From positions 10,328 through 74,327 of the forward strand of contig CAWUXI010000019.1 in NCBI GenBank assembly GCA_963926405.1: a stretch of 64,000 nucleotides of DNA. Direction: 5' to 3'. Below the pieces are notes generated by a model. That model was not told the origin of the DNA and searched no databases. It was given only the letters and a program-made list of their open reading frames with translations. This DNA comes from CALSMU01 sp963926405. GTDB lineage: Bacteria > Bacteroidota > Bacteroidia > Flavobacteriales_D > Parvicellaceae. This document shows, piece after piece, positions 1-9,101 of the stretch. The position numbers and the translations under genes are program-made. Numbering within the stretch: the stretch's first letter is position 1; every line of letters begins with the position of its first letter.

Positions 1-705
1 TACAATAGAAGTGATTTTCTCATTACTTTCTTTAAGGTTTCCAGTTATCGAATTCATATTCGTAAGTATCGAACTAATTTTAGATCTACTGGCTGACATA
101 GTTATCATCAAAGAGTCAAGTTCATTTGAAATACTTTCAAAATTTTCAATTGTTCTCTGTAATCCATCAAATGACTCATTCAAATTATCCGTATTATTAC
201 TAAAAATAGATTGAATTACAGTTATCGCCGTATCCGCAGTTCCAACCAATTGATTCATTTTGATCATCAAGGGCTGAATTCTTTTATCTATTTCACCTTG
301 CAAGCTTTCCTGTACTCCAACAGATAGAGTATCTCCAACATCATGAAAAATTATTTCCTGCGCTTTATAGTGTAATGTTATAAACCCTGTTCCTAGTAAA
401 TCAGCTTCTAACCTGGCTATAGACCCCAGTGGTATCTTAACTAAAGTATCTGTTATTTCAAATCTAACAATAACCTGAGTTGGATTTCCTGGATATAACC
501 CGACTTCTGAGACTGAACCAACATTAACCCCGTTTAATGAAACCTTACTGCTATTTGTTAACCCGTCAGCCTTAGGGAAAATGGCATAATATGATTGAGT
601 ATTATTCCACAACACCTCTCCTTTTAGAAAGAAAAACCCTAAAATTAATCCCGCAATTGCTATTGAAGCAACAACACCAACAATAAATTCTTTTCTTATT
701 TTCAT
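1..705 (-). CDS. MCE/MlaD-family lipid-transport protein (3' end beyond window)
   Basis: The ATG at 705 opens a frame of 235 codons that runs off the left edge, so the C-terminus is missing. Residues about 7-28 form one hydrophobic N-terminal anchor (FIVGVVASIAIAGLILG). An MCE domain follows at about 38-115, with the typical ADGLTNSSKVSLNGVNVGSV start and an LGTGFITL end. After it comes a helical, polar stretch rich in Ser, Asn and Ile, as in the C-terminal coiled coil of this family. MCE proteins bind phospholipid and form the periplasmic substrate-binding ring of Mla-type ABC transporters. The gene lies 59 bp downstream of the amidase on the same strand, an order I recall as common in Flavobacteriia. 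The family is clear; I cannot see the partner ATPase or permease. Confidence 0.85.
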   Translation of the reverse strand, partial: MKIRKEFIVGVVASIAIAGLILGFFFLKGEVLWNNTQSYYAIFPKADGLTNSSKVSLNGVNVGSVSEVGLYPGNPTQVIVRFEITDTLVKIPLGSIARLEADLLGTGFITLHYKAQEIIFHDVGDTLSVGVQESLQGEIDKRIQPLMIKMNQLVGTADTAITVIQSIFSNNTDNLNESFDGLQRTIENFESISNELDSLMITMSASRSKISSILTNMNSITGNLKESNEKITSIV

Positions 706-764
706 ATTAACCAATTTTCATATTCTTTATTTACAAAAAATAAAGAATATGGTATAATGCACAA

Positions 765-1931
765 CTACATTTTACTTTTTTCAATTGCTTTTTGCAAATC
801 TAATCTTTTTCCGTTTTCAAAAGCAATAACAAAGGCAGATTCGTAGCCAATCTTCCGTACTTCAGTCTGTCTGCTTTTCGCTTCTTCAATTGAATTATAT
901 TTCCCTACAATATATTTAAACTTGTTACCACTTTCGATTCTATCTACATCTTTCATTCCGTTAAAATTAAATGATTTCAATTCAAGTTTGGTTTTAGAGG
1001 TTGCGATTTGAACGCTAAACACAATACTCTGCTTTTCTTCCGAAACATCCAAGTTCTGATTATTCTTTACATTAACAACTTTTACTTCTCCTTCTGAATC
1101 CGATTTAAGCGTTTCGTCAACCTTATCATTTTGCTCTTTATAGGTTTCAAATGCGTCAAACAACTCTTTAGCCATCGAACTTCTACCTTCCTTGCTAGCT
1201 AAAAATTTTTCCTCTTCTAAGTTAGATAAAAAACCAAGTTCAACCAACACTGAAGGCATAGTTGTTTTATATAAGACCAAAAAACCTGCTTGCTTAACAC
1301 CTCTATCCGGTCTTTTTAAATCTCCAACGCAATTTTTCTGGAAAAGATGAGCCAATTTCAAGCTCTGATCTAAAAAAGCATTTTGACGAAGCGAAAGTGC
1401 TATGTAGGCATCTGGATCATTTGGATCGAAACTTTCATATTTTTGTTCATGGTCTTCCTCCATTAAAATCGAAGAGTTTTCCCATTTAGCAACCTCCAAA
1501 GCTGCTTCCGATTTGTGCAACCCTAAGACAAATGACTCAAAACCTTTTGCTGCTGTATTTTCTGCCGCATTTGAATGAATTGAAATAAATAAATCAGCAC
1601 CAGCTTCATTCGCTATTTTTGCTCTTTTACTCAATCCGATAAACACATCGGTTGAGCGTGTATAAACTACTTTAACCTTTGGAAATCTTGCGCTTATTAA
1701 CTCCCCCAACTGCAGACTTACATCCAACACCACATCCTTTTCTTGTAATTTAGTTTTAGCAACCGCTCCAGGATCTTTACCGCCATGACCAGGATCGATA
1801 ACTACCGTTTTAATTCCTAAACCTGTTTGTGAATAGACCGTATTTGAAAACAGCAGCGCGATACTGATAAGAAACGTCAAAAAAATACGTTTCTTCGCAC
1901 AAGAATTATATAATAAGTTCGTTTTATCCAT
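765..1931 (-). CDS. N-acetylmuramoyl-L-alanine amidase with SPOR-like C-terminus
   Basis: This is an Amidase_3 (AmiC-type) zinc hydrolase of 388 aa that cleaves the amide bond between MurNAc and the stem peptide. A signal-like segment (about 15-34, ending VYSQ) precedes VVIDPGHGGKDPGAV, whose His49 is a zinc ligand. Further zinc-site and catalytic motifs are FISIHSNAA and VELGFLSN. The last 75 or so residues (VFSVQIATSKTK, then FKYIVGKYNSIEEAKS) resemble a SPOR domain, which binds denuded septal glycan. I chose the ATG at 1931 because an upstream in-frame start at 2057 would overlap the divergent lptD gene and put 42 residues before the signal peptide. It probably shares an operon with the MCE gene. 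Confidence 0.9.
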   Translation of the reverse strand: MDKTNLLYNSCAKKRIFLTFLISIALLFSNTVYSQTGLGIKTVVIDPGHGGKDPGAVAKTKLQEKDVVLDVSLQLGELISARFPKVKVVYTRSTDVFIGLSKRAKIANEAGADLFISIHSNAAENTAAKGFESFVLGLHKSEAALEVAKWENSSILMEEDHEQKYESFDPNDPDAYIALSLRQNAFLDQSLKLAHLFQKNCVGDLKRPDRGVKQAGFLVLYKTTMPSVLVELGFLSNLEEEKFLASKEGRSSMAKELFDAFETYKEQNDKVDETLKSDSEGEVKVVNVKNNQNLDVSEEKQSIVFSVQIATSKTKLELKSFNFNGMKDVDRIESGNKFKYIVGKYNSIEEAKSRQTEVRKIGYESAFVIAFENGKRLDLQKAIEKSKM

Positions 1932-1976
1932 TATTCTGATTTTGTACGCATCGAAAACAATACAAAACACCAACTT

Positions 1977-1984
1977 CAAATGTA
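1977..1984 (-). promoter_or_regulatory. Possible -7 element for the amidase-MCE operon
   Basis: TACATTTG on the minus strand matches TANNTTTG in full and lies 45 nt before the amidase start. I see no TTG at the right distance upstream, so support is limited to the -7 box. Confidence 0.3.
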
Positions 1985-2013
1985 GCTTCAAACTGCCTAA
2001 GATTGTTTGTGCT

Positions 2014-4560
2014 ATGCGTTTAATTATTATCGGCGCATTGTTAACAATCAATTCCACTGATTCCTTTGCCCAGAATCAAAACGATTCTACTCTGCAAATT
2101 AATAGCGAACTTGAATCTCCGCTATCTTATAACTCAAAGGATTCTATCGTAATGGACATGCCTAATCAAAAAGCACGCCTTTATAATCATGCACATATTG
2201 ATTACGATGAAATAATACTCGATGCATGTTACATTGAATTCGATTTTGAAACAAAAGAAGTATTCGCTAGATTGTGTATCGACTCCATAGGAAATAAAGT
2301 TGGGATACCCGAACTAACAGACGGAGACACCAAAACCGAAGCAGATAGTCTACGATTTAATTTCGAATCAAAAAGAGGCATCACCTACCAAGTAAAGCTG
2401 CAAGAAGGTGAAAGTTATATACATGGCATTAAAGTCAAAAGACAAGGAAATGGCAACATTCATGTTGACACTGCTCTTTATACAACATGTGACTTAGACC
2501 ATCCTCATTATTATTTTAAAATGAGAAAAGCCATAATAAAACCTAACGATAAAATTATATCAGGCCCAGTAAATCTTTTTATTGCCGGTGTGCCAACTCC
2601 GCTAGGTCTACCTTTTGGATATTTCCCTAATAAAACGAAGGGTGCAAATGGAATTGTAATACCTACATACGGAGAGTCGACATTGGGAATCTACTTACTT
2701 GGCGGAGGGTATTACCACAAGTTTAAAAATGACAAAGTAGCGACTGAAATACTTGGAGATATATATTCTAAAGGAAGTTGGGGACTAAAGAATAACACCA
2801 CTTATAAAAACAAATACAAATACAATGGAAACTTCAACCTAAATTTTAGGGAAATTAGACAAGGAGACTCTGAATTTATTGACTTTTCAAAAACTACCGA
2901 ATTTTTTATACGCTGGACGCATAATCAAGATGCAAAATCAAAGCCTGGAAAAACATTTAGCGCCTCAATTAATGCTGGCACATCCACGAATTTTCAGAAT
3001 GACTTTAATAACGTTAGTGCAAATGATTACTTATCTAATAATTTCAATTCAAATATTTCATGGGGAAGTAAAGTAAACTTATTTAAAGGAAAAGTTCCAT
3101 CCAATATCTCAATTAACGCAAGGCACAATCAAAATAATAGTACGCACAACATTACTTTCACACTGCCCGAAGTAACTTACAATATAAATCGGTTTTATCC
3201 TTTTAAATTTATTAACTCAAAAAATGCAATTGAAAGTGGTTTAAAAAAAGAATTAAATAAAATAGGACTAAGCTACAATACAACATTAAAAAACGAGCTT
3301 TCTATGAAAGATACAGATGTAAGCCTAAATAATTTTAGCACGATTCCTGACAGCATGCGAAACGGAATGCGACATAATGTTAATGCTTCAACATCTTTCA
3401 AGTTCCTGAACAAAACGATTACATTTAACCCCTCATACCAATTGACATCATTATTTTATATGGACCAAATTCAGAAAAGCTGGAACCCACTCTTGACTGA
3501 AGAGATAACCGATACAATTGAAAGATTTTCAGCTCCATATTGGCATAGCTTCAATGCTAGCTTAACCACAAAAGTTTATGCCTTTTACCGTTTCGCAAAT
3601 TTCTTAACTGGTGTAAAAGAAACTAAATTCAGACACACCATAACTCCAAATTTCAATTATTCTTATCGCCCAGATATTAACTACATCAACAATTACCAGA
3701 TAGACACGATTTCTCCGGTAAAAGAAATAGAATACTCTCCTTTTCAAAATGGTATTTTCGGAAGACCTTCTACAGGATCATCTAATCGAATTGGCTTTAA
3801 TTTAATTAACGCCATTGAAATGAAGCAAAAAAACTTGAATGATACAACGGCTGAAAACCCATTCAATAGATATAAAATATTAGAAAATATTACATTCAAC
3901 TCATCTTATGATTTCAACAAAGATTCACTAAAACTTGACAATATTCGAATGTCTGGAAGAACCACTCTATACAAAAATTTAAGTTTACGTTTTGGAGGAA
4001 ACATTGACCCTTACAACTATAAAAATGGAGTCAAACATGATGCATTTCAATACAATATAAATGGGAAATTGGGGACAATCAAAAATGTCAACTTAGCTTT
4101 GAACCTAAGGTTTAAAAGTAAAAAAGGACATAAAGGGTCTTATACAAGTAGTAAGGGAACAGAAACTGATTTAGATATGGTTAACATAAATCCAGATGCA
4201 TATTTAGATTTTAGCGTTCCTTGGTCAATTGCTTTTAATTATAAAATTGATAGAAACAGATTGATTTCTGAAGGCACAGACACTATAAACCTTACGCAAA
4301 CCATAAGTATAAATGGTGATTTAAGCCTTTCTGAGAATTGGAAAATCGAATTTGGGACTAATTATGATTTTACAAGAAAACAATTTAGTTACTCTTCTAT
4401 TAATATCACCAGAAACTTACACTGTTGGGAAGCTAGTTTTAATTGGATTCCATTTGGATTCATGAAAAGTTATAACATTCAAATAAATGTAAAATCAGCA
4501 CTTCTCCAAGACTTAAAACTTCAAAGAAGAAGGACTTGGTATGATAGTGGTGTTAGATAA
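2014..4560 (+). CDS. lptD: LPS-assembly outer-membrane protein LptD
   Basis: At 848 aa, this has a signal peptide (MRLIIIGALLTI to SFAQ), an OstA-like N-terminal region (KARLYNHAHIDYDEIILDA) and the typical Bacteroidota LptD block YTTCDLDHPHYYFKMRKA followed by GVPTPLGLPFGYFP. The rest is rich in alternating aromatic and polar residues, as expected of a large outer-membrane beta-barrel. LptD inserts LPS into the outer leaflet. The frame opens 24 codons earlier at 1942, but the Met at 2014 begins the signal peptide directly and leaves an 82-bp divergent control region shared with the amidase. LptE is not visible here. RidA follows 12 bp downstream and may be co-transcribed. Confidence 0.9.
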   Translation: MRLIIIGALLTINSTDSFAQNQNDSTLQINSELESPLSYNSKDSIVMDMPNQKARLYNHAHIDYDEIILDACYIEFDFETKEVFARLCIDSIGNKVGIPELTDGDTKTEADSLRFNFESKRGITYQVKLQEGESYIHGIKVKRQGNGNIHVDTALYTTCDLDHPHYYFKMRKAIIKPNDKIISGPVNLFIAGVPTPLGLPFGYFPNKTKGANGIVIPTYGESTLGIYLLGGGYYHKFKNDKVATEILGDIYSKGSWGLKNNTTYKNKYKYNGNFNLNFREIRQGDSEFIDFSKTTEFFIRWTHNQDAKSKPGKTFSASINAGTSTNFQNDFNNVSANDYLSNNFNSNISWGSKVNLFKGKVPSNISINARHNQNNSTHNITFTLPEVTYNINRFYPFKFINSKNAIESGLKKELNKIGLSYNTTLKNELSMKDTDVSLNNFSTIPDSMRNGMRHNVNASTSFKFLNKTITFNPSYQLTSLFYMDQIQKSWNPLLTEEITDTIERFSAPYWHSFNASLTTKVYAFYRFANFLTGVKETKFRHTITPNFNYSYRPDINYINNYQIDTISPVKEIEYSPFQNGIFGRPSTGSSNRIGFNLINAIEMKQKNLNDTTAENPFNRYKILENITFNSSYDFNKDSLKLDNIRMSGRTTLYKNLSLRFGGNIDPYNYKNGVKHDAFQYNINGKLGTIKNVNLALNLRFKSKKGHKGSYTSSKGTETDLDMVNINPDAYLDFSVPWSIAFNYKIDRNRLISEGTDTINLTQTISINGDLSLSENWKIEFGTNYDFTRKQFSYSSINITRNLHCWEASFNWIPFGFMKSYNIQINVKSALLQDLKLQRRRTWYDSGVR

Positions 4561-4572
4561 ATTAAAAATAGT

Positions 4573-4950
4573 ATGAAAAAAATTATTAATTCTAAAAACG
4601 CTCCCGCTCCAATCGGACCTTACAGCCAGGCCGTTTTAGCAGGAAATACGCTGTTTGCAAGCGGTCAAATTGCAATCAATCCTTCTTCTGGAGAACTCGT
4701 ACTCTCATCGATCGAAGAAGAAACCGAGCAAGTAATGCAAAACATTAAAGCAGTTCTAAATGAAGCTCAAATGACTTTCGAAAACATTGTGAAATGTTCG
4801 ATTTTCTTAAGTAGCATGGATAGTTTTTCAAAAGTTAATGAGGTTTACGGGAAATATTTCCACTCTAACCCTCCAGCCAGAGAAACTGTAGAGGTTTCCT
4901 GCCTGCCTAAAAATGTGAATGTTGAAATTAGTTTTATTGCTGTTAAATAA
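4573..4950 (+). CDS. ridA: RidA/YjgF-family enamine/imine deaminase
   Basis: This 125-aa protein is a full-length member of the Rid family, which hydrolyses reactive 2-aminoacrylate and related enamines formed by PLP enzymes. The N-terminal APAPIGPYSQAV signature, FASGQIAINP, and the C-terminal PPARETVEVSCLP with its conserved Arg and the EISFIAV end are all present. It starts 12 bp after lptD stops, with an A-rich leader and no Shine-Dalgarno. Rid proteins assemble as trimers in the cytoplasm. Nothing looks unusual. Confidence 0.93.
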   Translation: MKKIINSKNAPAPIGPYSQAVLAGNTLFASGQIAINPSSGELVLSSIEEETEQVMQNIKAVLNEAQMTFENIVKCSIFLSSMDSFSKVNEVYGKYFHSNPPARETVEVSCLPKNVNVEISFIAVK

Positions 4951-4957
4951 GAAAAAA

Positions 4958-5209
4958 ATGAAAGGGCTACTAAGCTTATTTACACTATTATTTATTCTGA
5001 ACTTAAGTTCTTGCACCAAGGATTGTGGATCACCCAAGCCATCTGGATGTGATGATGAATTGCCAACAGGATCCACGTGCATGGCCTATTGGGAAAGTTG
5101 GTTATACAACGACAACACTAACTCATGCGAGTTTACTGGTTATAGTGGCTGTAATGAAATTGGTTTTCAAACCAAACAAGAATGCCAAGAATGTCAGTGC
5201 AATAACTAA
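4958..5209 (+). CDS. Small lipoprotein with Kunitz/BPTI-type cysteine pattern
   Basis: This 83-aa protein has a lipoprotein signal peptide with lipobox LSSC (Cys19), so the mature part would be membrane-anchored. The mature region matches the animal Kunitz/BPTI fold: Cys31-x9-Cys41-x15-Cys57-x7-Cys65-x10-Cys76-x2-Cys79 (or x4-Cys81), against 8, 15, 7, 12 and 3 in BPTI. Other matches are a Gly three residues before the second Cys, Ala after the P1 position, an aromatic-rich strand (WESWLYND), Tyr and Gly before the fourth Cys (GYSGC), and FQTKQEC near the end. The P1-equivalent residue is Met42, which would favour chymotrypsin- or elastase-like targets if it is inhibitory. The start at 4958 places the signal peptide first; an earlier in-frame start would overlap ridA. 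Inhibitory activity is inferred only. Confidence 0.75.
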   Translation: MKGLLSLFTLLFILNLSSCTKDCGSPKPSGCDDELPTGSTCMAYWESWLYNDNTNSCEFTGYSGCNEIGFQTKQECQECQCNN

Positions 5210-5214
5210 AGAGC

Positions 5215-6957
5215 TTATTTCCTCTTATAAAAAGCGAAACCCCCTTTTTGATATAGAAACTCACATTTAGGACTATTATCCATTTGATATTTTTGATTCA
5301 CACGAATAACAAAATAAGTTGGTTTGTCAACGTCACCGTCCATTAACCAATGTATTACCTGAGAATTAAAAATCGTTTTATCCTGTTGAGTTAAATCATT
5401 AAAAGACCCTGCCTGATACTGTTCTAACAAATGTTTCTTATATTTTATTAAAGCATCATTCTCTTTCAATGGTTGTACTTCTGCATAAAAATATTGCGCA
5501 TAGCTCTTCATGTTTACTGGAGTAACATATACATCTTGCCCTTTTAAATTTTCATAAAAACTAATCATTGGACCTTGAGAAAAACTTTCTATTTTAGGGA
5601 CCATAACCCTTGTAAACACAAGCAAACAAAAAGCAGTACTAATGGAAAATACTAATACAGATTTTACTACTTGTAATTTGGATAAAAAATAAATTCCAAA
5701 AACAATGGAAATAAAATAGAATACTCCAATTAAAAATTCCCATCCATCTATTGGAATATCAACAGATAATTGAGCTGCGGCAAAAGGATCTTTTAAATTA
5801 GGAATTAGCCATTCATCTTTTCTATCAAGAACAATTGGCAATAAAGTTAAAAGGGAAGAAAAAATGAATCCAAAAAAAACAATTGTAAGCAACATCCATT
5901 TTTTTACGACCAACTTTCCTTCATAAATTTTAAATAAATAGGTTGCAGCCAAATAGCTAAGTGGCAAGTATGCCATCGAAGAATAGTGCACAATCTTTGT
6001 TGTTGAAATGCTAAATAAAATCATTACAACCCAAAACAGAATTTTCATCCACTTCTCAAATTCGATAGCCATCGGATCAAAAGCATCCTCCTCCTTTTTG
6101 CTGAAAAACCTAGGAATTGCTATGATTGAAAGTGGAAAACAACCGATTAACACAACAACAAAATGGTAATAAAATGGCTGAGAATGACCGGCTACGGGAG
6201 TAGTAAATAAATCCAATTGGTACTTTACAAACTCGACAATAAACCAAGGACCATTTTGAACTAACTCATACCCGAACCACAGGAACGAAACAGTAAATAT
6301 TGTAACAATAAAAATTAAGACACTCTTAACGGAAGCCACTCTTTTAAATCTATTGAATATCCAATACACACCAAACGCTAACATCAACAATAATAGACCT
6401 ACAGGGCCTTTTGTGATAATCGCTAAACCAACAAACAAACCGGATAATGCGGCAAACTTATTTTGTTCAATCCCTTTATCGCTATTAATAAGCCTAATTA
6501 AATAATAAATAGAAGTAAAAATAAAATAGTTAAAAACCGGATCGATAATCCCCGATTTATAATACAAGTTAGGAAGGAACGAACCAAAATATATTAATGC
6601 CCAGATAAAACCGAAATTATCAGAACGCAACGTCCTTCCAATTTTAAAGAGTGTGAGCATCGTTAACACCCCAAAAACAGCATTGGGAAATCTTGCTGCA
6701 AACTCTGTTATTCCAAAAACACTCATTGATATTGACTGCAACCAGAAAAACAACGGAGGCTTTTCCATAAAAGGTTCATAGTTAATTTGAACCTGGAAAA
6801 AGTTTTTCGAAGCTAACATTTCACGTGAAGATTCCGCAAAATTTATTTCATCCCAATCGAACAGATGTACACTCCCCAAAAAAGGAAGAAAAAACACCAA
6901 ACCTAAAATGGTTAAGAGTATTTGATAACCATATGGCTTTTCTAAAAATATTCTCAT
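5215..6957 (-). CDS. ArnT-like glycosyltransferase family 39 membrane protein
   Basis: At 580 aa this is a multi-pass membrane enzyme of the GT-C type (PMT/ArnT). The first periplasmic loop holds the acidic motif FDWDEINFAESSREM, then EPFMEKPPLFFW and EFAARFPNAVFG, which are hallmarks of polyprenyl-phosphate-sugar-dependent transferases. About ten hydrophobic segments follow, then a soluble C-terminal domain of about 110 residues. Such enzymes move a sugar from a polyprenyl-phosphate donor to lipid A or a protein on the periplasmic side. The start overlaps the PAP2 stop by 4 bp (ATGA), which indicates translational coupling. The acceptor cannot be told from the sequence. Confidence 0.85.
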   Translation of the reverse strand: MRIFLEKPYGYQILLTILGLVFFLPFLGSVHLFDWDEINFAESSREMLASKNFFQVQINYEPFMEKPPLFFWLQSISMSVFGITEFAARFPNAVFGVLTMLTLFKIGRTLRSDNFGFIWALIYFGSFLPNLYYKSGIIDPVFNYFIFTSIYYLIRLINSDKGIEQNKFAALSGLFVGLAIITKGPVGLLLLMLAFGVYWIFNRFKRVASVKSVLIFIVTIFTVSFLWFGYELVQNGPWFIVEFVKYQLDLFTTPVAGHSQPFYYHFVVVLIGCFPLSIIAIPRFFSKKEEDAFDPMAIEFEKWMKILFWVVMILFSISTTKIVHYSSMAYLPLSYLAATYLFKIYEGKLVVKKWMLLTIVFFGFIFSSLLTLLPIVLDRKDEWLIPNLKDPFAAAQLSVDIPIDGWEFLIGVFYFISIVFGIYFLSKLQVVKSVLVFSISTAFCLLVFTRVMVPKIESFSQGPMISFYENLKGQDVYVTPVNMKSYAQYFYAEVQPLKENDALIKYKKHLLEQYQAGSFNDLTQQDKTIFNSQVIHWLMDGDVDKPTYFVIRVNQKYQMDNSPKCEFLYQKGGFAFYKRK

Positions 6958-7619
6958 TTTAATTTTAGCAATGACTTTTCACCCCAATTACCAAATGTCT
7001 TATTCTCAAAAAATGAGTAAATCAATAATGAGCCAACAGCACCTATTAAAGCTCCGACAAAAACATCTTCGAAAAAATGCTGACATAAATACACTCTTGA
7101 ATAACCAATTAAAATTGAAAATACTATACAACCAAAACCTACCCATTTATTTGAACTTAATAATGCTAATAAACAAAAAATACTAAATGCTGAAGTTGTG
7201 TGTCCGCTTGGAAATGAATTCCCTATCAGTTGCTCAACGCCATCCACTAAATGCAAAGTCCCATCCTTCATTTCTGTCCACATTTCTATTAAAGGCCTTT
7301 TTACATCATTGTAGATTATTTTTTTTAAAAATTGCGCTGTTAAGGCAGTTGCAACAAAACTTAAAATTGCAATAACTGCATATTTAAATTTCCAGAACAA
7401 CAGAGTCAAAACAATTATTGCAGCCATCCAAAAATCGCCCAAATAAGTCATGTATTTATATAATACATCTTGAAAAGGTGACCAATACTGATTGGCCCAT
7501 AACGTTGCATCAGTTTTGGAAAACTTAAAAAGAATAAATATGGAAAATGACAAAAAAGCGAAATAGAGTAAAAAGAAATAGGGCTGCTTTTTTGTGTTTT
7601 TTAGTACGGAATCAATCAC
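6954..7619 (-). CDS. PAP2-family membrane phosphatase
   Basis: This 221-aa phosphatase has about five to six membrane segments. The three PAP2 motifs are recognisable: a lysine followed by KRP (KKIIYNDVKRP, one residue longer than the textbook spacing), SFPSGHTTSAF with the catalytic His, and GYSRVYLCQHFFEDV with the second His and Asp. Family members dephosphorylate undecaprenyl pyrophosphate, phosphatidic acid or lipid A. Its place between a DPM-like GT2 (3 bp upstream) and a GT39 transferase (4-bp overlap) suggests either lipid-carrier recycling or removal of a lipid A phosphate before sugar addition. Confidence 0.88.
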   Translation of the reverse strand: MIDSVLKNTKKQPYFFLLYFAFLSFSIFILFKFSKTDATLWANQYWSPFQDVLYKYMTYLGDFWMAAIIVLTLLFWKFKYAVIAILSFVATALTAQFLKKIIYNDVKRPLIEMWTEMKDGTLHLVDGVEQLIGNSFPSGHTTSAFSIFCLLALLSSNKWVGFGCIVFSILIGYSRVYLCQHFFEDVFVGALIGAVGSLLIYSFFENKTFGNWGEKSLLKLK

Positions 7620-7622
7620 AAT

Positions 7623-8369
7623 TTATTTTTTGATTAGCAATTTCCATTTGTAAACGCCAATTCTTGTAAAAAAGTGTTTAAAAGATGTTTTCAATACACC
7701 TAGTCCATAAGTTACACTTCGACTAAAGTTAATTGAAGATGCCTCTTCGAAGTATTTTGTAGGACAAGTAATTTCAGCAATTTCATAATCATTGTATATA
7801 ATCTGAGAAAGCATTTGATTGTCAAAAACAAAGTCATCTGAATTTTCATTATACCGAATCGTTTCTAGGACCTCCTTTGAAAATGCTCTAAACCCAGTAT
7901 GGTATTCGGACAGTTTTTGACCAACCAATATATTTTGAGAAAATGTCAAAATTCTGTTTGCTACATATTTATAATAAGGCATTCCTCCTTTCAAAGCTCC
8001 CTTCCCTAGTATTCGAGAACCAAGAACGACAGGGTAAACTTCATTTGCAATCAAATAACACATACTATGAATAAGTTGTGGCGTATATTGATAATCAGGA
8101 TGCAGCATCACCACAATATCAGCTCCAATTTCCAAAGCCTTATTATAACAAGTCTTTTGGTTTCCTCCATATCCTTTATTTACATCATGTCTGATAACAT
8201 GATTAATACCAAGTTCAAGAGCTAACTCGGAGGTATTATCGGTACCATGATCATCAACTAAAATGACTTCGTCAACTATTTCAAAAGGAATTTCCTTATA
8301 TGTTTTCTCTAATGTATCTGCTGCATTATATGCAGGCATAACAACTACTATTTTCTTTCCTCTTATCAT
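7623..8369 (-). CDS. DPM1-like family 2 glycosyltransferase (polyprenyl-phosphate sugar synthase)
   Basis: At 248 aa it has a GT-A fold with VVVMPAYNAADTLEKT, then VDEVILVDDHGTDNT, then the VVMLHPDYQYTP site in place of a classic DxD, and EYHTGFRAFSKEVL near the acceptor side. This resembles polyprenyl-phosphate mannose/glucose synthases without the C-terminal membrane domain. The product would be a polyprenyl-phosphate hexose for the GT39 enzyme encoded two genes downstream. An in-frame Met 12 codons earlier (8405) exists, but the Met at 8369 begins directly before the beta-1 strand (MIRGKKIVVVMP). It heads the three-gene operon. Sugar identity is unknown. Confidence 0.87.
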   Translation of the reverse strand: MIRGKKIVVVMPAYNAADTLEKTYKEIPFEIVDEVILVDDHGTDNTSELALELGINHVIRHDVNKGYGGNQKTCYNKALEIGADIVVMLHPDYQYTPQLIHSMCYLIANEVYPVVLGSRILGKGALKGGMPYYKYVANRILTFSQNILVGQKLSEYHTGFRAFSKEVLETIRYNENSDDFVFDNQMLSQIIYNDYEIAEITCPTKYFEEASSINFSRSVTYGLGVLKTSFKHFFTRIGVYKWKLLIKK

Positions 8370-8484
8370 GAAATGGGTTAAGTTTACGAAAATAGTACTT
8401 ATCACCTAAACAGATGCTTTTCTTCTCTACAATTCACCAACAAACCAATAGAACTATTAACAATAAACATATCCTTTGAAACAT

Positions 8485-8521
8485 TTGTGGCATTATACTA
8501 CCCAAGAATATTTTACTTTTG
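8485..8521 (+). promoter_or_regulatory. Promoter candidate for the TlpA-like gene, abutting the start codon
   Basis: TACTTTTG at 8514-8521 is a full -7 match and ends 4 nt before the ATG at 8526. The nearest upstream TTG (8485-8487) is 26 nt away, longer than usual, so the -33 part is doubtful. If used, transcription would start at or next to the A of the ATG. Confidence 0.35.
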
Positions 8522-8525
8522 AAGC

Positions 8526-9101
8526 ATGGCGTTAACAAGAAAGAACAAATCTGATTTAATATTTTGGGCAGGTTTTGGATTAATAGTAGCATTCTTATAC
8601 CTAACACCCTTGGGAAGTTCCACACGAGCATGGATGGGAGGACTATTTCTTTCTTCTCCAAATACGGAAAAACATGAAGCCAATAAAGACAATTTCCTTT
8701 ACTCTGATTGGAAGCTTCAAAATATAAACGAAAATAAAATCTTGATATCCGAGATCAACAAACCAATATTCATTAACATTTGGGCAACATGGTGCGGGCC
8801 TTGCAGAACTGAAATGCCATCTATTAATAACCTATACAATAAATACAAAAAAGACATTGAGTTTATACTCGTTAGCCCGCATGAAACAATTGAAGTCCTA
8901 AAAGAATTTGCTCAAAACAATGCTTATAATTTACCGATATACACTTGCATAAGTCAAACCCCTATTCAGCTTCAAACGAATAGCTACCCAACGACTATTA
9001 TCATTGACAAAAACAAAAACATAACTTACAAAATTACAGGCGCTCATGACTGGAACACAGAAGAAGTCTACTCAATTTTGGATGAGTTAATTAATAAGTA
9101 G
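8526..9101 (+). CDS. Membrane-anchored TlpA/ResA-like thioredoxin
   Basis: This 191-aa protein has one N-terminal membrane anchor (about 11-30) and a periplasmic thioredoxin fold. The redox motif WATWCGPC (Cys90 and Cys93) is followed by RTEMPSINNLYNKY, and a cis-Pro region appears as SYPTTIIIDKN. These proteins keep cysteines of exported proteins or c-type cytochromes reduced. The start cannot be moved downstream without losing the anchor. A perfect -7 box ends only 4 nt upstream, so the mRNA may be leaderless. pyrD follows 29 bp later from its own promoter. Confidence 0.9.
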   Translation: MALTRKNKSDLIFWAGFGLIVAFLYLTPLGSSTRAWMGGLFLSSPNTEKHEANKDNFLYSDWKLQNINENKILISEINKPIFINIWATWCGPCRTEMPSINNLYNKYKKDIEFILVSPHETIEVLKEFAQNNAYNLPIYTCISQTPIQLQTNSYPTTIIIDKNKNITYKITGAHDWNTEEVYSILDELINK

